A stretch of DNA of 64,000 bases from Desulfotomaculum nigrificans DSM 574 (GTDB taxonomy: Bacteria; Bacillota; Desulfotomaculia; Desulfotomaculales; Desulfotomaculaceae): NCBI RefSeq assembly GCF_000189755.2, contig NZ_KI912183.1, forward strand, positions 622,257-686,256, given 5' to 3'. The translations under genes were made by a program, and so were the position numbers. The notes beneath the pieces are model-generated. The model ran no database searches, was not told the origin of the DNA, and was given only the letters and a program-made list of their open reading frames with translations. Positions 24,340 through 33,089 of this stretch are shown here, piece by piece. The number at the start of each line of letters is the position of its first letter. Within the stretch, counting starts at the first letter, position 1.

Positions 24340-26294
24340 TGGTGCTTGTCTCCCTTTTTGTTCGATTCCCTAACCCAACCCTGGGCAATGTTTTCTTGCA
24401 ATTGATCTTTCTGGGTGTTTAAAAAATCCGGTCTCCTTTCCCAATCAAAAACCGGTTTACGGAATACCACATCACCGGTGGTACCAGTGGTGGGGGCCAT
24501 GGGCGATAAGTAAGGCACACCAAAGGACTTAAGGGAGGCCATCATATGCATTTGGATAAACAACCCAAAAACAATGCCCACAAAACCCAATATGGTACCC
24601 AAGGCGATATAGGCAAATCGGGTAATTCGCAGGCCAAACTGTAGTGAATAGTTAGGTACCGCAAAGGAAGCCAGACCGGTCACAGCAACGATAATTACCA
24701 AAATTGGACTGACAATATTAGCCTGTACGGCGGCCTGGCCTAAAATTAAGGCCCCCACAATGCCAATGGTGTTGCCCATGGCACCAGGTACCCTAAGACC
24801 AGCTTCCCGGATCAATTCAAAGGATATTTCCATGATGATAACTTCCACAAAACTGGGAAAGGGCACTCTTTCCCTGGCCCCGGAGATGGCCAGTAACAAT
24901 TCCGTAGGAATCATTTCCTTATGAAATAATACAATGGCTAAATAAAATCCCGGCAATAAAAAGGATATATAAAAGGCTAAGGTTCGCACCAATCTTAAAA
25001 AAGAACCATACAACGGTCTTAAATAATAATCCTCCTGGGTATGTAATTGGTCAAACATGGTGCTGGGTACCACAAGTACATAGGGGTTACTGTCAAGGAA
25101 AATAGCCACCTTGCCCCTGAGCAGGGCATAGGCTACCCGGTCCGGTCGCTCAGTGGCGGTTACCTGGGGGGCAATGTTCCAGGGACGTTCTTCAATAAGT
25201 TGCTCCAAAATGCCACTGTCAATCACCCCATCCACTTTCAGTGACTCAATGCGGCGTTTTACCTCCTGCACCAGTTGCTTGTTAGCCACCGTTCTGATAT
25301 ACATAATGGCTACATCGAGATGGGTAGTATTACCTATTTTTAACATTTCTGTGGTTAGTTCCGAAGTTCGTAGTAACTTTCTTACCAAGGCCGTATTGGT
25401 GCGTAACGTTTCGCCAAAGGCCTCCTGAGCCCCCCGAATCACCTGCTCGTTTACCGGCCGGTCTACACTGCGGTGTTCCCAACCCTTGGTTTCCACCAGC
25501 AGGGCCTTATCACAGCCTTCAATAAAAACAGCAGTGGATCCGTAGTTAACACCGGCCACAATTTGCTCAAATCTGTCATGAACGGTGACCTGATTACCTA
25601 TTAAAACCCGCTTTTGAATATGATCCAATAAATAACCTTCTACATCCTCATGAAAATTAGAAAACAACATCATGGGCTGCAGTACATAGGTATTAATGGC
25701 TGTTTTATCACTGAGTCCTTCCATGAACAGGACAAAGGCACGGACCGGCGGTGCTACAGCGATGGTGAACTCCCGGATGATAAAATCTTTGTTTTGTGGC
25801 AGACCATATATTTCTTCCAAGCGTTTTTTATTGTTCTCTAAATATGGACTAACTTGTTCCCGATCCTGTTGATTTTGTATTTCCGCCACCCGCAGTGGCT
25901 TTTTTAACCTTTTACGACTTTTGTCACTCTCCTTTTCTTCATTATTGTCCTTTTTCTGTAACTGGGCCTTATCTGCTGCTTGCTGCTTTCCTTGGTCATC
26001 CTGGTGCCGCCTGACGGATCGAATCTGTTTTCTCAGCCGCCCCCCCTTACCGGAGTCTGCCCCTTTCTCCTCTTCTTTGCCTGCCCGGTGTTGTTTTTGT
26101 CGTTCCGCTGCCCGTACCGGCTTTTTTATTCCAGACCTCCTACCGGTACTTTTGTCTTCTCCTGCCGACTGGTTATCCGTTGGGTGCTGATTTAGTTCCG
26201 CCTTTTCATCGGGCGTTTCCTTTAATACAAAACCTTCCTGGTCAAGGTTAGGATTAAATTCAAATGTTCGCTTAATAATCTCCCAAAGCTGCAT
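24336..26294 (-). CDS. gerAA: Spore germination protein, GerAA family, with long charged N-terminal extension
   Basis: A 652-residue GerAA; typical members are near 480-500. Residues from about 165 on are the normal family: NKDFIIREFTIA, then VFIEGCDKALLVETKGWEH, VDGVIDSGILEQLIEERPW, EVIIMEISFELIREAGLRVP and four to five C-terminal helices ending with MHMMASLKSFGVPYLSP. The first 165 residues are Lys/Arg/Gln/Glu-rich and carry three loose repeats of an [IL][KR]K[PQ].R pattern (KKPVRAAERQ, RKQIRSVRRH, KKPLRVAEIQ). The extension is cytoplasmic and may mediate clustering or ion-gate control. First gene of the ger operon. Confidence 0.93.
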   Translation of the reverse strand: MQLWEIIKRTFEFNPNLDQEGFVLKETPDEKAELNQHPTDNQSAGEDKSTGRRSGIKKPVRAAERQKQHRAGKEEEKGADSGKGGRLRKQIRSVRRHQDDQGKQQAADKAQLQKKDNNEEKESDKSRKRLKKPLRVAEIQNQQDREQVSPYLENNKKRLEEIYGLPQNKDFIIREFTIAVAPPVRAFVLFMEGLSDKTAINTYVLQPMMLFSNFHEDVEGYLLDHIQKRVLIGNQVTVHDRFEQIVAGVNYGSTAVFIEGCDKALLVETKGWEHRSVDRPVNEQVIRGAQEAFGETLRTNTALVRKLLRTSELTTEMLKIGNTTHLDVAIMYIRTVANKQLVQEVKRRIESLKVDGVIDSGILEQLIEERPWNIAPQVTATERPDRVAYALLRGKVAIFLDSNPYVLVVPSTMFDQLHTQEDYYLRPLYGSFLRLVRTLAFYISFLLPGFYLAIVLFHKEMIPTELLLAISGARERVPFPSFVEVIIMEISFELIREAGLRVPGAMGNTIGIVGALILGQAAVQANIVSPILVIIVAVTGLASFAVPNYSLQFGLRITRFAYIALGTILGFVGIVFGLFIQMHMMASLKSFGVPYLSPMAPTTGTTGDVVFRKPVFDWERRPDFLNTQKDQLQENIAQGWVRESNKKGDKHH

Positions 26295-26348
26295 CTACAT
26301 CACCGTTTTTATTTTCCTCCGTAAAGCGGTAGATTATCCAAATAAAAA

Positions 26349-26368
26349 CAACCCCCTAATGGAGGTTG
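26349..26368 (-). terminator. Intrinsic terminator of the kor operon
   Basis: The stem CAACCCCC/GGAGGTTG has one mismatch and a 4-nt loop. On the minus strand it is followed by TTTTTATTT, 13 bases after the korC stop. Confidence 0.75.
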
Positions 26369-26381
26369 CATAACAACTAAT

Positions 26382-26954
26382 TTAATTTTGACTGACTCGG
26401 GCTCGGGCCATTGCCTGGTCGCCCAGTGCAAAACCCAGCTCCAGTGCTTTACGGTTCATGTCTTCAGTACCTTTGGGTACTCTCCTTAGCAGAGCGGTGG
26501 TGACAGCCTGCCGACTGACCATGCCGGATAGAGCGGCCATAGCCCCCAGAGCCACCGCATTGGCCACCAACTCCCGGCCCACTTGTTTGCGAGCAGTTTC
26601 GGTAATGGGCAGGGCATAAACTTTAGCCAGACTGGCGGGGATGTAATTAACCAGACCCGAATCCACTATGGCCAGACTATTTTCTTTACAGCCGGCCATA
26701 TACTTTAATACAGATTCCTGATTTAAACCCAGAAAAACATCCGGGCGGTCCACCTTGGGGTAATCAATTTCCTCCGAACTGATAATAACTTCAGCTTTGC
26801 TGGCACCACCACGGGCCGCCGGCCCGTAGGATTGGGTCTGGACCACATTTTGGCCGTCAATAACGGCCGCCTCGGCCAAAATAATTCCGGCAAGGATCAG
26901 TCCCTGGCCTCCGGATCCGCTAAGTCTTACCTCCCAAGTTCCTGCCATTTTCAT
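26382..26954 (-). CDS. korC: 2-oxoacid:ferredoxin oxidoreductase, gamma subunit
   Basis: This 190-residue gamma domain of the 2-oxoacid:acceptor oxidoreductase family has the opening WEVRLSGSGGQGLILAG (GxGGQG), QSYGPAARGGASKAEV and DVFLGLNQES, the standard marks. It belongs to the four-subunit KorDABC complex and contacts the TPP-binding subunit. ATG 26954 overlaps the korB stop (TAATG), so it is translationally coupled. The substrate is most likely 2-oxoglutarate given sucCD nearby, although branched 2-oxoacids are possible. Confidence 0.93.
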   Translation of the reverse strand: MKMAGTWEVRLSGSGGQGLILAGIILAEAAVIDGQNVVQTQSYGPAARGGASKAEVIISSEEIDYPKVDRPDVFLGLNQESVLKYMAGCKENSLAIVDSGLVNYIPASLAKVYALPITETARKQVGRELVANAVALGAMAALSGMVSRQAVTTALLRRVPKGTEDMNRKALELGFALGDQAMARARVSQN

Positions 26955-27769
26955 TACCTCCCCAGAAATTTTTCCACTAACTTCTGGTATTCCGCCGTAT
27001 ACTCCGGCGCCTCGTCCTTATGCAGTACACCCACCACAAACTTACCTACCCGCTCTTCCGGGGTTAAATTATCATAGCGCAGGGCTGTTACACCGTGATC
27101 CCGTTGCCATTTCAACATATCTGCCGGTGAACCCATCTTGTTTTGCCGCCCAAAGGAGGTCGGGCAGTGGGTAATAACCTCAATCAGCGAAAATCCCTTA
27201 TTTCTATATCCCTCAATAATTAGATCGGTCAGTAGTTTAGTATGATAGGTGCTGGCTCTCCCCACAAAGGTGGCTCCGGCCGCTATGGCCAGTTCTGCCA
27301 GATTAAAGGGACGCTCCAGGTTGCCGTAGGGGGAGGTGGTGGCGCGACTGGCGTTGGGTGTCATGGGGGAGTATTGACCACCGGTCATGCCGTAAATGTT
27401 GTTATTAAATACTATGGTGGTAAGGTTAATATTGCGCCTGGCGGCATGAATAAAATGATTACCCCCAATGGCCGTACAGTCACCATCACCGGTTAGGACA
27501 AATACATTAAGCTCCGGTTTAGCCAACTTGACACCGGTGGCAAAGGCCAAAGCCCGGCCATGGGTGGTATGCAAGGTATCAAAATCCAGGTAACCGGAGG
27601 CTCTGGCGGCGCAGCCAATGCCCGAAACAATGCTGGTTTGATCCTGATCCAAACACAGTTTATCAATGGCCTTGACCAAGCAATGCAAGATGATACCGTT
27701 GCCGCAGCCGGGGCACCACATATGGGGTAACTTTTCCAAACGAAAATATTGTTCAATCTCTGGGAGCAT
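26954..27769 (-). CDS. korB: 2-oxoacid:ferredoxin oxidoreductase, beta (TPP) subunit
   Basis: A 271-residue thiamine-diphosphate-binding subunit. It has the conserved opening PHMWCPGCGNG with the WCxGCG cluster-binding Cys pair, GIGCAARASGYLDFDT, THGRALAFATGVK, and the TPP/Mg motif LTGDGDCTAIGGNHFIHAAR with NNNIYGMTGGQYSPMTP. It is the catalytic heart where the 2-oxoacid is decarboxylated and electrons pass to [4Fe-4S]. The QYSPMTP motif is common to 2-oxoglutarate and 2-oxoisovalerate types. It is 2 bases from korA. Confidence 0.95.
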   Translation of the reverse strand: MLPEIEQYFRLEKLPHMWCPGCGNGIILHCLVKAIDKLCLDQDQTSIVSGIGCAARASGYLDFDTLHTTHGRALAFATGVKLAKPELNVFVLTGDGDCTAIGGNHFIHAARRNINLTTIVFNNNIYGMTGGQYSPMTPNASRATTSPYGNLERPFNLAELAIAAGATFVGRASTYHTKLLTDLIIEGYRNKGFSLIEVITHCPTSFGRQNKMGSPADMLKWQRDHGVTALRYDNLTPEERVGKFVVGVLHKDEAPEYTAEYQKLVEKFLGR

Positions 27770-27771
27770 GT

Positions 27772-28905
27772 TTAGTACACCTCCCTTATTTTATTTAAAA
27801 TGGTTTCCGGCTTGGTTAACTCGCCGTCAGCTTGCAGGCAGCTATAAACCCCACACCTACCACCAGCCACCCGCTGTACTTCCAATAGTAATTGACCGTA
27901 ATTCATTTCCACCACCAGCAATTTCTTGCCAGCCTGGGCTAAACTGCTGACGGCCTCTTCCGGGAAGGGCCAGATGGTTTGCGGTCTAAAGGTGCCTACT
28001 TTTAGGCCTGCCGCCCGGGCTAATTTTACTGCCCGGGCCACCGCCCGGTAGGTGCCGCCATAGGCTATTACCACCAGTTCCGCATTCTCTGTTTGTTGAC
28101 TTTCGTACGAGATGACCTGGTCTAGATTATAAGATATCTTATGATGCAGTCTTCGCAGTTGCCTGGCCACAATGTCCGGTTTTTCCGTGGCAAACCCGCT
28201 TTCATCATGGAACAGTCCGGTGACATGGAAACGGTAACCTTCACCAAAAAGGGCCATGGGGGGTGCTTCGTTTTCTTGGGCCCGGTAAGGGTAATAACTT
28301 TCCCGGTCACAATCGGGTTTAACTCGGTTAAAAATGGGTAAATCTCCCGGCTCAGGTAGGGTTACCTTCTCTCTCATGTGCCCCACCACTTCATCCATCA
28401 GGATAATCACAGGCACCCGAAATTTCTCCGCTAAATTGAAGGCCCGCACGGTTAGGTCAAAGGTCTCCCGTACTGAGGACGGGGATACCACGATGGCGGG
28501 ATGATCCCCGTGGGTTCCCCAACGAGCCTGCATCACATCGCCCTGGGCCGGAGCCGTAGCCACCCCGGTGCTGGGACCCAGCCTTTGTACGTTGACGATG
28601 ACACAGGGGATTTCCGCCATGGAGGCATAACCGATATTCTCCTGTTTTAGCGAGAACCCCGGTCCACTGGTGGCAGTCATACTTTTAGCCCCGGTGAGAG
28701 ATGCCCCTATCACGGCTGCCATGCTGGCAATCTCATCTTCCATTTGAATGAATTTGCCACCCACCTGGGGTAATCTTTTGGCTAAAATTTCGGCTATTTC
28801 GGTGGAAGGGGTAATGGGATAACCGGCATAAAATCTCATACCGGCATAGATAGCTCCTTCAGCACAGGCTTCATTGCCCTGCACCAGGCGAGGTTCTTGG
28901 CTCAT
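27772..28905 (-). CDS. korA: 2-oxoacid:ferredoxin oxidoreductase, alpha subunit
   Basis: A 377-residue alpha subunit with the pyrimidine-binding domain: QGNEACAEGAIYAGMRFYAG, YPITPSTEIAE, QMEDEIASMAAVIGASLTG and TATSGPGFSLKQENIGYA. All are hallmarks of KorA. The C-terminal transketolase-like half (EMNYGQLLLEVQRVAGGR) is present. The start overlaps the korD stop (TAATG). It provides CoA and 2-oxoacid binding in the complex. Confidence 0.95.
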   Translation of the reverse strand: MSQEPRLVQGNEACAEGAIYAGMRFYAGYPITPSTEIAEILAKRLPQVGGKFIQMEDEIASMAAVIGASLTGAKSMTATSGPGFSLKQENIGYASMAEIPCVIVNVQRLGPSTGVATAPAQGDVMQARWGTHGDHPAIVVSPSSVRETFDLTVRAFNLAEKFRVPVIILMDEVVGHMREKVTLPEPGDLPIFNRVKPDCDRESYYPYRAQENEAPPMALFGEGYRFHVTGLFHDESGFATEKPDIVARQLRRLHHKISYNLDQVISYESQQTENAELVVIAYGGTYRAVARAVKLARAAGLKVGTFRPQTIWPFPEEAVSSLAQAGKKLLVVEMNYGQLLLEVQRVAGGRCGVYSCLQADGELTKPETILNKIREVY

Positions 28906-29129
28906 TAGTTTTCCACCTCCAGGGTTATGGCATAATCAGGGCAGAAATTTTCACAAATACCGCATCCTACACAGTTATCCGGTTGGGCCACTTCTACCCG
29001 GTTTCCTTCCCCAAAAGACAGTACCCCTTTGGCGCAGAAGGCAATGCAGATGCCGCATTTTTTGCACCAGGCCTGGTTAATTACCACGCCAGTGGGTCTT
29101 AACCTTGGTACTGATGAAGGATCTGTCAC
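28905..29129 (-). CDS. korD: 2-oxoacid:ferredoxin oxidoreductase, delta (ferredoxin) subunit
   Basis: A 74-residue dicluster ferredoxin with two CX2CX2CX3C motifs (CKKCGICIAFCAKG and CVGCGICENFCPDY), so two [4Fe-4S] clusters. It opens with VVINQAWCKKCG, as KorD and VorD subunits do. It passes electrons from the TPP subunit to free ferredoxin. GTG 29129 follows GGGGAG. It is first in the kor operon. The 150-bp upstream region is AT rich, with a TATACT -10-like sequence but no clear -35. Confidence 0.93.
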   Translation of the reverse strand: MTDPSSVPRLRPTGVVINQAWCKKCGICIAFCAKGVLSFGEGNRVEVAQPDNCVGCGICENFCPDYAITLEVEN

Positions 29130-29283
29130 TGTGCACTCCCCATTTCTGTTTAGTTTTTGTTAATAAGTATTTTAGTTAACCAGTAGGAAATACTTTTTGT
29201 GTTAGATTTAACATAGCATTTATTTCTGGTTAGAAATATTAGTATAACAATTGTGTATTTTCTGAAAAAATATCTTAAAAAAA

Positions 29284-29517
29284 TTATCCCCCTGCCAACG
29301 GTGAAATTAAGACAATCTCCGCCTCGTCCGGTGGTATATAAGATAAATCTTGACGCTGCCCGTTGACCAACACAGTCATAACCAGTTCATGGCTCAGCGG
29401 AATAAGCTTTAGAATTTCTTTAATCGTAAGGGGCTTTTCTATGTGCAGCGGCAGTATTCCTTTGCCGACTGGGAAATATTCTGTTAGCAGACCAGTGACT
29501 TTAATTTTTATCTGCAA
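29284..29517 (-). CDS. MoaD/ThiS-type ubiquitin-like sulfur carrier
   Basis: A 77-residue beta-grasp protein ends in Gly-Gly (ISPLAGG), the C-terminus that is thiocarboxylated for sulfur transfer. I choose TTG 29517 because AAGGGGG is seven bases upstream. Its place just after the tungsten-type aldehyde oxidoreductase gene is the usual context of MoaD-like proteins that supply the dithiolene sulfur of the pterin cofactor. ThiS-like roles cannot be excluded. A long perfect inverted repeat separates it from the AOR gene. Confidence 0.8.
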   Translation of the reverse strand: MQIKIKVTGLLTEYFPVGKGILPLHIEKPLTIKEILKLIPLSHELVMTVLVNGQRQDLSYIPPDEAEIVLISPLAGG

Positions 29518-29585
29518 AGAAAGACCCCCTTCAATTGAAAGTAAATAGCCTGATATAAATTTAGCCATCAGTGGTTAGCCTTCAT

Positions 29586-29620
29586 CTGTAAGCAATCAGT
29601 TTAAAACTGATTGCTTACAG
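29586..29620. repeat. Perfect 17-bp inverted repeat without T-run
   Basis: CTGTAAGCAATCAGTTT (29586-29602) and its exact reverse complement (29604-29620) are separated by a single A. Neither side is followed by a T-run. It lies between the AOR stop and the MoaD-like gene. It could be a transcript-stabilising or pausing hairpin, a cruciform or a protein site. Confidence 0.8.
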
Positions 29621-29656
29621 CTCTAACACTTTTTTTATATCTCAACTTCTTTTTGT

Positions 29657-31504
29657 TTAAGATAACTTTCTCCCCTGTTTGAGCAATTCCTCCACTACAA
29701 ATTGCAAACCTAAAGAATTTAGTTTTTCTTTGGTAGGCAGGCCATTTTTGTCCCAGCCACGTAGTTGATAATAATCGTCCAGTAGTTTATCCAGATGTTC
29801 TTTAGGAATGAAATCTCCGGCATTGGGACCGGTGGTTACGGCTTCTTCGTAGAAGCGAGCCGGCGGGTAGTCGTACTGACGGCCAAAGTCAGCTATTTCA
29901 CGCCAGGCAAAGGCCCTGGTTAGATTCCAAACCTTCTCGGAAATTTGCATTAACTCTTCCTGGCTGTAGTCAAAGCCGGTAACTAAGCGGCATACCTCCG
30001 GGTAATGTTCTAGTTCAAAACCAATTTCCACCCACTGTAAGCGGCAGCAACCTATGAGATCAAAGAAAGGTCTAATATGCTGCAAATCAACCACCTTTTT
30101 GGCCTTACCATCCAGCACTTTTCTGCCCACAGCGATATCGTGGGTAACAGACCAGGCCCGGCTATGGTGGGCACCTAAATCACAGGTCATATAAGCCAGC
30201 ATGTTGGACGGTGCACTGCGGGACTCATAGCCGCTCCATTCCAGGCCCTTGACTTGGATAGCGTATTTAATGGAATCGCCGCCAAACTGCTCCGCTGCAT
30301 ATTTAACTCCTTCGGCCAGTATGTGGCCAATTCCTTGTCTAGCCACAATTTGCTCCACTAAAAATTTGAAGGACTCCACATCGCCAAATTTAATTTCCCG
30401 GCCAACCTGTTCTTTGGTGATAACACCCTTTTCATAGCACTCCATGGCGAAACCAATAACGTTACCCGCAGAAATGGTGTCTAAACCTAATTCATCACAT
30501 AGGTAGTTTAAATACCCTACCTTTTCTATGTCGGTGAATACACAGCTGCCACCAATTAATGCGGTGGTTTCATACTCCGGTCCTTCCACATACACATCGT
30601 AACCCGGTACATAACAGTATTTACCACAGGGGCTGGGGCAACCAAAACATCCCTTATCAGTCACCAGCATTTTTTGCCGCATTAACTTACCATCCAGGGT
30701 TTCGTTGCCTTCTAGGTAGGAGGATTGGAAGTTACGGGTGGGGAAGGCGCCGATGGAATTGGCCCAACAGGGCACCCCGGCAGTACCGTAATCCTGCCAC
30801 TCGTTCAAGTTTTCCTTGGCAAAGCACCCCTGTAACATTTCCTTGGCCTTGGCCACCGTGGCTGGTAGATCGGCCAGAGGAATGCTTTTAGAACCATAAA
30901 TGGCAATGGCCTTAATATTTTTGCTACCCATCACAGTACCCATACCGGTACGGCCCGCCTGCCGACCAAAATCATGGGAAATACAAGCGTATTTAACTAA
31001 TTTCTCGCCGGCGGGGCCTATGGTACAGATTTGGAATTCTTCACCCAATTCATCCTTCAGGGCTTTTTCGGTTTGGATAGCGCCTTTACCCCACAGGTGT
31101 GCGGCATCCTTTATTTCCACCTGGTCATCATTGATATAAATATAACTGGGCCTACTGGCCTGGCCTTCCAGGATAATCACATCATAGCCGGCATATTTCA
31201 TTTCGGCGGCAATATGACCGCCCACACAGCTTTCCCCGTAAATACCAGTGGCCGGTGATTTGGCCCCAAAACTTACTTTCCCGCCCGCTGGCACCAGAGT
31301 TCCGGCCAGGGGTCCGGTGGACATAATTAGCTTATTCTCAGGACCCAGGGGATCAATACCAGGCTTTAATTCATCCCAAAGAATTTTGGCGATGAATCCC
31401 CGTTGACCAACCCACTCTCTGGCCATAACTTCATCAAGGGGTTGTTTTTTGATTTCCCCGGTTGACAGGTTAATTCTTAGTATGTTACCACCGTAACCGT
31501 ACAT
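29657..31504 (-). CDS. aor: Aldehyde:ferredoxin oxidoreductase (tungsten-type)
   Basis: A 615-residue AOR-family enzyme oxidises aldehydes to carboxylic acids with ferredoxin as acceptor (or reduces acids). Visible marks are YGGNILRINLSTGE at the start, GPLAGTLVPAGGK, GRTGMGTVMGSKNIKA, and the [4Fe-4S] ligands CFGCPSPC plus a fourth Cys near the C-terminus (DLIGCC). The bis-pterin binding segments match family spacing. I start at ATG 31504 behind GGGAGGTG, one base after the ferredoxin-like gene stop; an upstream in-frame ATG at 31534 would overlap that gene. The aldehyde substrate is unknown. Context suggests aldehydes from amino-acid breakdown. Confidence 0.93.
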   Translation of the reverse strand: MYGYGGNILRINLSTGEIKKQPLDEVMAREWVGQRGFIAKILWDELKPGIDPLGPENKLIMSTGPLAGTLVPAGGKVSFGAKSPATGIYGESCVGGHIAAEMKYAGYDVIILEGQASRPSYIYINDDQVEIKDAAHLWGKGAIQTEKALKDELGEEFQICTIGPAGEKLVKYACISHDFGRQAGRTGMGTVMGSKNIKAIAIYGSKSIPLADLPATVAKAKEMLQGCFAKENLNEWQDYGTAGVPCWANSIGAFPTRNFQSSYLEGNETLDGKLMRQKMLVTDKGCFGCPSPCGKYCYVPGYDVYVEGPEYETTALIGGSCVFTDIEKVGYLNYLCDELGLDTISAGNVIGFAMECYEKGVITKEQVGREIKFGDVESFKFLVEQIVARQGIGHILAEGVKYAAEQFGGDSIKYAIQVKGLEWSGYESRSAPSNMLAYMTCDLGAHHSRAWSVTHDIAVGRKVLDGKAKKVVDLQHIRPFFDLIGCCRLQWVEIGFELEHYPEVCRLVTGFDYSQEELMQISEKVWNLTRAFAWREIADFGRQYDYPPARFYEEAVTTGPNAGDFIPKEHLDKLLDDYYQLRGWDKNGLPTKEKLNSLGLQFVVEELLKQGRKLS

Positions 31505-31505
31505 T

Positions 31506-31913
31506 TTACTGCACCTCCCTGACATCGGCATCATATAATGCTCCCCGCTGACATAATGTCACACATTCACCACAGGCTACACATTTAATAGGTGCTGTTT
31601 CTGCCGGGTGCTTAACCATGGCGTTAGAGGGGCAGGCTTCGATACATTCACCACAGCCAGTACATTTTTCCCTGTCTATTACATAAACACCGTCTTTTTC
31701 GGCAATGGCCTCAAACTGGCACACTGCAGCGCAAACACCACACTGGTTACAAATTTTTATTTCAAAACGTCCAGGTGCCGGAAAATGTCCAACTATCTTC
31801 ACAGCAGCTTTTTTAGGATTGTTTTCCGCAAAGTTGTGCAGGCTGCAAATCACCTGGCAGGTACGGCAGCCGGAACAACGAGCTTCGTTTAAAGCAATTC
31901 TCAAGTCTTTCAC
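31506..31913 (-). CDS. AOR-associated polyferredoxin electron carrier
   Basis: This 135-residue protein carries several 4Fe-4S Cys sets: CSGCRTCQVIC, CNQCGVCAAVC, CTGCGECIEAC and CVACGECVTLC, enough for four clusters. The layout is that of the DMSO-reductase-B/HycB-like electron-transfer subunits often encoded next to AOR. It would carry electrons between AOR and ferredoxin or a respiratory partner. It sits one base from aor and 27 bases after the dehydrogenase subunit gene at 31941, so all may share the sigma-54 transcript. Confidence 0.9.
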   Translation of the reverse strand: MKDLRIALNEARCSGCRTCQVICSLHNFAENNPKKAAVKIVGHFPAPGRFEIKICNQCGVCAAVCQFEAIAEKDGVYVIDREKCTGCGECIEACPSNAMVKHPAETAPIKCVACGECVTLCQRGALYDADVREVQ

Positions 31914-31940
31914 TCCTCTGCTATTAGAATGTGTTATTAA

Positions 31941-33089
31941 CTAGACAACTGATGGTTCCACAAATAACTGTCCCCGGGCAAAGCGGGTAAAGTCAAACAT
32001 ATCGATGGGTAGACTGGTTTCCTCGCCTAAAATGTATTCGGCCATTAATTTCCCGGTCATGGGGGAGATCATAAAACCGTGACCGGAAAAGCCGGCAGCC
32101 AAATAAAAGCCTTCTGTGCCGGGCACACTGCCTAAAATTTGCTGCCGATCTGGAGTCATGTCGTACTGACCGGCCCATTGCCGTACCACCCTGAGGTTAG
32201 CCAGGGGTGGTAGTAAGAAGGTAACTTTAGCCGCCATTTCATGCAAGAACTGCCAACTGGAATTATAGTTAAATTCCTTGGGTTCATTAGGATCACCAAT
32301 GCCCATAACAAAACTGCCATGGGGTACCTGCTGGCAGTACAGGCCATGGTAAAAACTCATAACCATGGGTTCTTGTATCATTTCCACCGGTTCTGTTACT
32401 AGAATTTGGTGTCGTTCCGGATGAAGTGGTAATTCAATGCCTATGGTGGCTGCCAAATCCCGGGAATAAGCCCCGGCGCAGCATACCACCACGGGACTCT
32501 CGATAACTCCTTTATTTGTTTCAACGCCGGTAATTTTACCGTCTTTGGCCAGCAATTTAGTTACTTCTGTATAGGTCATAATTTCCACGCCCAGCCGCCG
32601 GGCTGCTTTGACGTAAGCATCGGTGGTCTTAAATGGGTTACAGTGCCCGTCTTTACCACAAAAGGTGGCCCCCAGGAGTCCCTGGGTGTTTAAGTGGGGG
32701 ACAATTTCCTTCGCTTCGGCAGGGGTAACCCAGCGGGAGGGAATACCCAGTTTATGCTGCACACCCAAGTTTTTGTGGAATTGCTCCACCATTTTCTCGG
32801 TATAGGCCAGCAGTAAATAACCTCCCTGTTTAAATTCAATGCTATCGTCATAACCAAGTTCTTCTTCTAGTTGCTCAAACATTTCTATACTTTTTTTAGC
32901 CAGCAGGCAGTTGGTTTCGGTACCAAACTGCATACGTACCCCCGCTCCACAGCGTCCGGTGGCACCGCTGGTGAGATACTTCCGTTCAATTAAGATAATG
33001 TTTTTAGCACCTTTTTTAGCCAGGTTATAAGCAATGGAGCAGCCAATGACGCCGCCGCCGATAATAACAATATCCGCAGTTTTATTCAT
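31941..33089 (-). CDS. FAD-dependent amino-acid dehydrogenase catalytic subunit (DAO family)
   Basis: A 382-residue DAO-family flavoprotein (sarcosine oxidase beta / glycine oxidase / PRODH beta type). The FAD Rossmann motif VIIGGGVIGCSIAYNLAKKG is at residues 6-25, followed by TSGATGRCGAGVR. The C-terminal motif is GFYLAAGFSGHGFMISPMTG. It should oxidise the C-N bond of an amino or imino acid such as proline, hydroxyproline, sarcosine or glycine. ATG 33089 is chosen for its GGGAGGT. It overlaps the BFD-like gene by 8 bases, so it is the last of five coupled subunits. Confidence 0.88.
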   Translation of the reverse strand: MNKTADIVIIGGGVIGCSIAYNLAKKGAKNIILIERKYLTSGATGRCGAGVRMQFGTETNCLLAKKSIEMFEQLEEELGYDDSIEFKQGGYLLLAYTEKMVEQFHKNLGVQHKLGIPSRWVTPAEAKEIVPHLNTQGLLGATFCGKDGHCNPFKTTDAYVKAARRLGVEIMTYTEVTKLLAKDGKITGVETNKGVIESPVVVCCAGAYSRDLAATIGIELPLHPERHQILVTEPVEMIQEPMVMSFYHGLYCQQVPHGSFVMGIGDPNEPKEFNYNSSWQFLHEMAAKVTFLLPPLANLRVVRQWAGQYDMTPDRQQILGSVPGTEGFYLAAGFSGHGFMISPMTGKLMAEYILGEETSLPIDMFDFTRFARGQLFVEPSVV

